A stretch of DNA of 64,000 nucleotides. It comes from Nageia nagi (Eukaryota; Pinophyta). The stretch lies in contig JBITNC010000002.1 of the NCBI GenBank assembly GCA_050084985.1, forward strand, positions 18,352,001-18,416,000, given 5' to 3'. Position numbers and translations under genes: made by a program. The notes beneath the pieces were generated by a model that saw only the letters and a program-made list of their open reading frames with translations, ran no database searches and was not told where the DNA came from. Positions 61,561 to 64,000 of the stretch are shown here, piece by piece; positions within the stretch are counted from its first letter, which is position 1; each line of letters begins with the position of its first letter.

Positions 61561-62544
61561 CCTTAATGTTTGTTGAACAACTCATATAATGACTTTCTCA
61601 ACTTACAATTACGAGGTTTTGATTCATAAATATTAATAGCCTATGGCTCTCTAATCTCATCACATATGGATTTACAAATTTTTAGCATAAAAATTCAATA
61701 ATAAATAAACAACAATGAATTTGAAATTAAAATTTAATATTAGGTTTGTGGGTGACTATGAATGGTTAATAGGATTGTAGAAAAATGCATATAATAAGGG
61801 TAAGGGAGTGTTTAGTGCAATGTAATGTGTAAGAGTGAAAATTAGACACAAAAGTATGTTAAAAGAAAATATTTTTTAGTGAGTCAGAAAGCTTACTTAT
61901 GAAGAGTCAAGGGGCTTCAATAGCATTTGAGGTTGAAAAGAAGCTCTTGATGTGATAACCAAACAAAGTAACCTTGGTGGCATTAGACCAAAAATAGGCT
62001 TTGGAGGCAAGCAATTTGGGGTGGTTATGCGATGGCAATTTAATATTGCTTGTATTTGTTCTTTTTATGGGGCGATTTTAAATTATCCTCATAAATTATT
62101 TAAGAGGTGGTTTGAAATTGCCCTTGAAAAATATGAAATATAAATGGAAAGGTGCAGGTGAGAAGAAACAAATAGATTATGCGGATGATTTTTCATCATC
62201 CACATAAATCATAAGGAGGTGATTTACAACTACCCCTTAAATTAAATCTAAATTTTTTTAAAATATCTCACATAAAGAAACTTAAAGGCAAGAAATATTT
62301 TGAGTTCTTTGAGTTTACCAAGGCGAAGGGTAGAGGAGAGGAGAGATCTCATTTCATTTTTGAGTTTTGCAGAGGCTCACTCTCTTATGTATGCAGTTAA
62401 CCCTTGCTCATCACCATGAATGAATCTTCACTCTCTTCCATAAGCAGGTACCCTTATGTAGGTATCTTAGCACATTTTGCAAGAAGCTCCATGGGGATGA
62501 TGAAGAAGTCTTACAGTTTCTTCAATGGAGGATTTGGCATTTTG
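61561..62544. other. Intergenic sequence, nothing recognised
   Basis: AT-rich sequence beyond the copia remnant. No partner LTR, reading frame or host gene recognised. Confidence 0.45.
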
Positions 62545-63130
62545 TTATGGTTGTTAACATAGACAATTATTTTTTGCTTACTTGGTGGAGTTATGGTTAT
62601 CCTTGAGTAAAATGCCCTAATCATAATTGGGTATTTTTAACATGATTTTGTGGTTATCCTTAACTACAATTTTGTGGGGTTTTTTAGCATGATTCCATGG
62701 TTATCCTTGAGTAAAATTCCCTTATTGTGATTAGAATTTTTTTTTCTTATGGGGAGTGGTTAACATTATTATGTGGCTATTATTGACTAGAATTTTGTGG
62801 CATTTTTTAACATGATTATATGGCTATCCTTGAGTAAAATGCTTTGATCATTACTACAATTTTGCAAGGGTTTTTAACATGATTCTATGGCTATCTTTGA
62901 GTAAAATTCTCTAATCATGACTGGGGCTTTTTAACATGATTTTGTGGCTATCCTTAATTATGATTTTATGTGGGGTTTTAACATGATTATGTGCGTATCC
63001 TTGAGTAAAATTTCGTAATTATCACTATGATTTTGTGGGGATTTTTAACATGATTATATGGATATTGTTGACTTTTATTTTGTGGGGGATTTTAACATGA
63101 TTCCATGGCGATCCTTGACTACAATTTTAT
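62545..63130. repeat. Minisatellite of 47-67 base units, nine or more copies
   Basis: Units read TTTTTAACATGATTATGTGG, CTATCCTTGAGTAAAATTC, then variable ATCATGACTAC/ATTTTGTGGGG. The AACATGATT core occurs at about 62639, 62687, 62764, 62810, 62877, 62933, 62981, 63048 and 63096. Confidence 0.9.
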
Positions 63131-63604
63131 TTCTTGTTGTGATTTTTCAAGCTTTGAAATTAGAAAAGCATGTCATTTTATATGAATTACATAAATCATT
63201 ATCAAATGGAAACTTGTAATTCATAAATCATTGTCAGTAATAATTTTGTAGATTGTTAGTAATCTAATAAGAAATATTAACTTACTTAAAGTTAATTATT
63301 CACTAGGGAGGATTTTCTTATTGATATGTAAATCTCACATATGTTAAATTATTGCTTGTGTTCTAGTAGAACCACAAAGAGAATGATGGAGGATTCTAGC
63401 TATAGGAGCCTTAAAGATTCACCTTAGATAATTATTTTGATTATTGATTTTGGCAAATTAATATGTTATTATATTACTTCTTAGAGCTTACCCCTTTGAG
63501 ATAAACTTATTGATGTTAATGTGTTTTAGTTAGATTCTATATTTTGTATTAATACTATGTCTCTTTGTTATTATTGTATCAAAACTTTTTTACAATAAGT
63601 TATA

Positions 63605-63785
63605 ACATGTAGCAATATTGTAGAGCATATTTGAATCATTTTAGCATAATAATTAAAACTATAGAGCATATTTGAATCATTTAAGAATAATTGAAATTGT
63701 AGAGCTTATTTGAATCATTTGAGCATAATTGAAATTGTAGAGCATATTTGAATCATTTGAGCATAATTAAAATTGTAGAGCATAT
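63605..63785. repeat. About 40-base tandem repeat, four to five copies
   Basis: Units of GTAGAGCATATTTGAATCAT followed by TTGAGCATAATTGAAATT; the last unit is partial. Beyond it (63800-63960) a looser repeat of GCATGATGCAA.AC recurs about every 45-70 bases. Confidence 0.88.
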
Positions 63786-64000
63786 GATAGGAAATTGTGG
63801 ACTTTTAAGCATATGCATGATGCAATGCTTGGAATTGTTTAATAATATGCATGATGCAAATACAATTTTATTATATGTAATGATTACAAGATGCAAACAC
63901 ATGATGCAAGGCCTGTTAATTATTTAAGAAGATGCATGATTCCAATACAAGTTTTTGATGAAGCTTAATAAAATTCAAATATGTTCTACAATTATTCTCG

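Overview
This is a gene-poor, repeat-rich stretch of a large plant nuclear genome. The structure of its one intact gene, very long introns filled with old nested retrotransposons, and a Penelope-like element (a class known among seed plants mainly from conifers) together suggest a gymnosperm, probably a conifer. There is no sign of prokaryotic, viral or organellar gene organisation, and no tRNA, rRNA or CRISPR array was recognised.

The only gene I can reconstruct with an intact reading frame is on the minus strand and spans most of the window. Nine coding exons between 59635 and 5627 join in frame, with every phase matching, into a 373-residue plant homologue of zinc finger protein-like 1 (ZFPL1), a Golgi membrane protein with a B-box-like and a RING-like zinc module and a C-terminal membrane anchor. 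Its coding sequence is 1,122 bases but spreads over 54 kb. Intron 2 is 20.2 kb and intron 4 is 24.5 kb. Intron 7 uses a GC donor, and exon 6 has a tandem TAGCAG acceptor.

Intron 4 (10167-34666) holds: a 2.6-kb solo long terminal repeat (LTR) carrying eight related inverted repeats (10697-13266); a hAT transposase gene broken into three pieces (15241-27958); a non-autonomous LTR element (15352-25883) with a gag-protease Ty3/gypsy-type element inside it (16905-24816), whose 5' LTR in turn carries a Penelope-like reverse-transcriptase pseudogene ending in telomere-like TTTAGGG repeats (21985-24683); a second gypsy-type LTR; and a diverged satellite with a constant 183-base period (about 29930-32150), split by a solo LTR with a perfect target duplication (30691-31225).

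Intron 2 (35020-55231) holds two related copia fragments (called A and B here) interrupted by a gypsy solo LTR that itself contains a complete gag-only copia element (37375-40780), a small hAT-like element (41151-41869), a long LTR-like insert with a 55-base minisatellite (50178-53427), and a deep nest: copia B, then hAT-1 (43873-49807, 8-base duplication), then a non-autonomous LTR element (44855-49437), then hAT-2 (48068-49080, 8-base duplication).

Outside the gene, the left end has a remnant of a LINE-type DUF4283/zinc-knuckle ORF and a hAT-related element. The right end, upstream of the ZFPL1 start, has copia reverse transcriptase/RNase H remains and two minisatellites. Apart from ZFPL1, every protein-like region is a broken transposon gene. 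Exon boundaries were inferred from reading frame, splice signals and remembered family conservation, not from transcripts.
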